Below are positions 62,107 through 64,000 of a stretch of DNA of 64,000 nt, in pieces. Below the pieces are notes generated by a model that was not told the origin of the DNA, ran no database searches, and saw nothing but the letters and a program-made list of their open reading frames with translations. The first letter of the stretch is position 1. Every line of letters starts with the position of its first letter. Source of the DNA: Pythium myriotylum (Eukaryota > Oomycota > Peronosporomycetes > Pythiales > Pythiaceae); NCBI GenBank assembly GCA_023091665.1, contig JALJCQ010000018.1, positions 1 through 64,000 of the forward strand, given 5' to 3'. Made by a program: the position numbers and the translations under genes.

Positions 62107-62913
62107 ATGAAGGTTGCCACGCTCGCTCTCGCTGCCACGGCTGCCGTCGCCAGTGCCCAGACCGCCGACATCAACCCACTCATCATTGGCGGCACCATCG
62201 TCCCTGTCGGAGAAAAGACGTACACAGTGACGCTTCGTACCGAGGCCACGACGACAGACAACGTCTGCGGTGGCACGCTTATCACCCCCACGCACGTGCT
62301 CTCAGCTGGCCACTGCGCTGGCTTCGCCAACTACATCTCCATCGGCTCGCACTACCTCGTGGGCTCAAGAGACGGTGAGCGCATCGCCGTGAAGAAGGAG
62401 ACGGCGCACCCACGCTTCAACGAAGGCACTACGATCAAGGATGTCGACGATACATTTACGTACGACTACAGCATCATTGGGTTGGCCAGACCCTCTAAGT
62501 TTCCTCCAGTGAAGCTCTCCCTGGCCGACACGGAGCTACTCGTGGGCCAGACGGCCACTGCCTTGGGTTGGGGAACCACAATCGCTGGTGTCGACTCGAG
62601 CATCTCATCCGTTCTGCGCCGCGTCAACGTCCCCGTCAAGTCGGACGCTCAATGCAAGGCCGCCGGTCTCAAAGCCGCATCCAAGGGCATCACCGAGACC
62701 ATGTTCTGCGCCGGTGGAGCTGCCAAAAAGGACGCGTGCCAAGGCGACTCCGGTGGACCGCTCGTCATCGAGCAGACGACGGGCGATGTCCTCATCGGTG
62801 TCGTTTCATGGGGAGACGGCTGTGGCGAAGCGGGCAAGCCAGGTGTCTACTCCAAGGTCTCGTTCGTCAAGAGCTGGATCGATTCGCTCGCGCCCAACGT
62901 AACGTGGGTGTAA
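62107..62913 (+). CDS. Secreted trypsin-like serine protease (S1 family)
   Basis: The 268-residue protein has a signal peptide (MKVATLALAATAAVASAQ) and IIGG at 26-29 after Leu. The triad is His69 (LSAGHC), Asp120 (YDYSIIGL) and Ser215 (GDSGGPL). Asp209 gives trypsin specificity, and the pocket segment is SWGDGCG. It belongs to the long-loop subfamily (NEGTTIKDVDDTF) with 55156-55941 and the pseudogene 58520-59322. It is the intact partner of that head-to-head inverted pair. Its C-terminus is NVTWV where paralogues have NATWV. Its 3' flank matches that of 55156-55941 and leads to a decayed convergent GIP-like relic. Confidence 0.93.
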   Translation: MKVATLALAATAAVASAQTADINPLIIGGTIVPVGEKTYTVTLRTEATTTDNVCGGTLITPTHVLSAGHCAGFANYISIGSHYLVGSRDGERIAVKKETAHPRFNEGTTIKDVDDTFTYDYSIIGLARPSKFPPVKLSLADTELLVGQTATALGWGTTIAGVDSSISSVLRRVNVPVKSDAQCKAAGLKAASKGITETMFCAGGAAKKDACQGDSGGPLVIEQTTGDVLIGVVSWGDGCGEAGKPGVYSKVSFVKSWIDSLAPNVTWV

Positions 62914-63394
62914 GCTTCTGGTCGAGTAATCGATTTTCTCCACGAAAATAGTTTCGTACAGTGTAGATTCGGGCTGGAGCAGCCACGATCGCCGTTTAAA
63001 TATAACTTGATGTTCATTACTCCCGTCGTCACACTACTCGTCAATGTTGTGTATTCCGTTGGTGCTATTGACAACATTTGTGGTGTGGCACAATTTCTGG
63101 ACATCGTGCCTATAGTAAGCTTGAGTTTTCACTTGCAACACTCCGGAAAGCTGCTGCGAATGGGTATTGCAATACACATACCATTGGATGATAATGGTAA
63201 GGCTTTCGCGCCCAGCAAACATGCAGCCATTCAGTTTCATTGCGTTCTAGCATTCCAATGAACTTTGCTCGTGATACGCGACAAATGCCCATTCACACAA
63301 CCGGAATCGGAACTAAAGTTCCGAGTGACTCCCAGAGCTTCCGTCGTCTGTTGCTTATCAAGGTCAATTGACCCACGGTTGCGGCCACCAAAGG
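62914..63394. other. 3' flank homologous to the 55941-56388 flank
   Basis: The sequence just after the stop (GTCGAGTAATCGATTTTCTCC) and later blocks such as GATACGCGACAAA resemble the intergenic region between 55941 and 56388. No gene is seen. Confidence 0.6.
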
Positions 63395-63480
63395 CGTCTT
63401 TGACTTTTTTCAACCGGCGCAAATAAAAGTTGAGGACAGCTGGGTTGTCTCCCCGATCATCTTCTTACGCTTCCGCATGG
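63395..63480 (-). pseudogene. Relic of a GIP-like gene
   Basis: The minus strand reads MRKRKKMIGETTQLSSTFIC and then AG and a stop, corresponding to VALGKCKKLLGQTDPLPSTF and CAG of 56389-57155. It lies in the convergent position expected from the 55156/56389 pair, so that pair was duplicated as a unit and this member decayed. Confidence 0.6.
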
Positions 63481-63617
63481 CGAAGTTAATGCGGCAATTT
63501 CATCTCCAAGTCCCGAAATTACACTTCGTAGTATTCAAAGCAAGTGACGAAAGCCAAATAATACAGTGTCGAATCAGAATGCAGTACACCTTGCGGTCGT
63601 CGCACGTTGTCATGAGA
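63481..63617. other. Short unassigned stretch
   Basis: Nothing is recognised between the GIP-like relic and the LINE fragment. Confidence 0.3.
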
Positions 63618-64000
63618 GCGCCTCTGAGTATGCGCCTCCACCGAACATCCCGTCCACGCGACCGAATTTTCTCCTGTTCTTCGATGGAGGGTCACGGGGT
63701 AATCCCGGGCCTGGTGGAGCCGGATCCGTCATCCTTCGTGTCGACGAAGATGGCACCAGTCCCACACTGATTTGGAGCGCTGCGACCAGTCTGGCATCGC
63801 CGACCACCACCAACAACCTTGCCGAGTACACCGGCCTCCATATCGGACTCACGGCTGCGGAACAACACCGATGGCGACCTCTTACGGTCATTGGGGACAG
63901 TCAACGTATCCTTCGTCAGGTGTCCCAGTACCGCCCACCCAAAAAAGAGCGTCTTCGACAGCTCTACTCCCTATCTTGGCTTGCCGCCGACCGTCTTCAA
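63618..64000 (+). pseudogene. LINE RNase H domain, cut by the window end
   Basis: The plus strand encodes SEYAPPPNIPSTRPNFLLFF, DGGSRGNPGPGGAGSV, NNLAEYTGLHIGL and VIGDSQRILRQV, the type-I RNase H active-site motifs with Asp, Glu and Asp present. It is very similar to 6584-7150 but keeps the canonical DGG. The element is 5' truncated at about 63618 and its 3' end lies beyond the window. Confidence 0.82.

Noticed and set aside
1..64000. CRISPR arrays, bacterial operons, tRNA or rRNA genes
   Set aside because: No regularly spaced repeats, no operon-like gene packing and no recognisable cloverleaf or rRNA sequence were seen; the content is eukaryotic.

Overview
The window looks like nuclear DNA of a plant-pathogenic oomycete, most likely Phytophthora or a close relative. 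The evidence is intron-free genes, short 5' leaders behind a GCTCATTYYNCAWTTT-like initiator, and a family of secreted chymotrypsin-fold proteins, some of them active-looking trypsins and others with a broken catalytic triad like the Phytophthora glucanase inhibitor proteins (GIPs). The mobile elements are also typical: Crypton, Harbinger, MULE, pogo, zf-RVT/RNase H LINEs and a chromodomain gypsy element. The genus is inferred from style, not from any search.

The backbone is a dispersed cluster of about 15 members of one S1-protease family. Members with an intact His-Asp-Ser triad and the specificity Asp of trypsin are at 4882-5661(-), 18777-19586(+), 32860-33636(-), 55156-55941(+) and 62107-62913(+). 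Members with His to Gln and Ser to Asn changes (GIP-like, expected to be inactive as proteases) are at 34990-35751(-) and 47385-48146(+), plus a frameshifted one at 56389-57155(-). Broken or chimeric copies are at 1253-2034, 22974-23402, 37855-38739, 49201-49676, 57649-58072, 58520-59322 and 63395-63480. Flanking sequence is duplicated along with the genes, so the cluster grew by segmental duplication.

Transposable elements fill the rest. A LINE 3' fragment lies at 6485-8604, a decayed copia-type element at 8838-11055, and a Harbinger element (12509-14980) has inserted into a MULE transposase. A pogo/Tc1-mariner element with perfect terminal repeats is at 16175-18039. A full-length gypsy element with apparently identical 486-bp LTRs spans 39966-46448. 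A Crypton relic is at 49876-50875, a second LINE at 51330-54230, and a LINE RNase H runs off the right edge. The only clear non-protease host gene is an AAAP-family amino acid transporter at 28965-30422. It sits, with a broken Myb/SANT-like transposon gene, between two 1.02-kb inverted repeats.

The most unusual property is inverted duplication at every scale. There are three large fold-backs (arms of about 0.79, 0.92 and 1.02 kb, each keeping exact mirror register). There are also three loci where two hairpins stand side by side, the second being a perfect palindrome with a one-base centre (38-1-38, 38-1-38, 30-1-30). A smaller 16-1-16 palindrome occurs in a repeat whose paralogue in this window lacks it. 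This suggests recurrent template-switch or fold-back rearrangement, possibly producing hairpin RNAs upstream of protease genes. An assembly artefact must be excluded for the larger ones.
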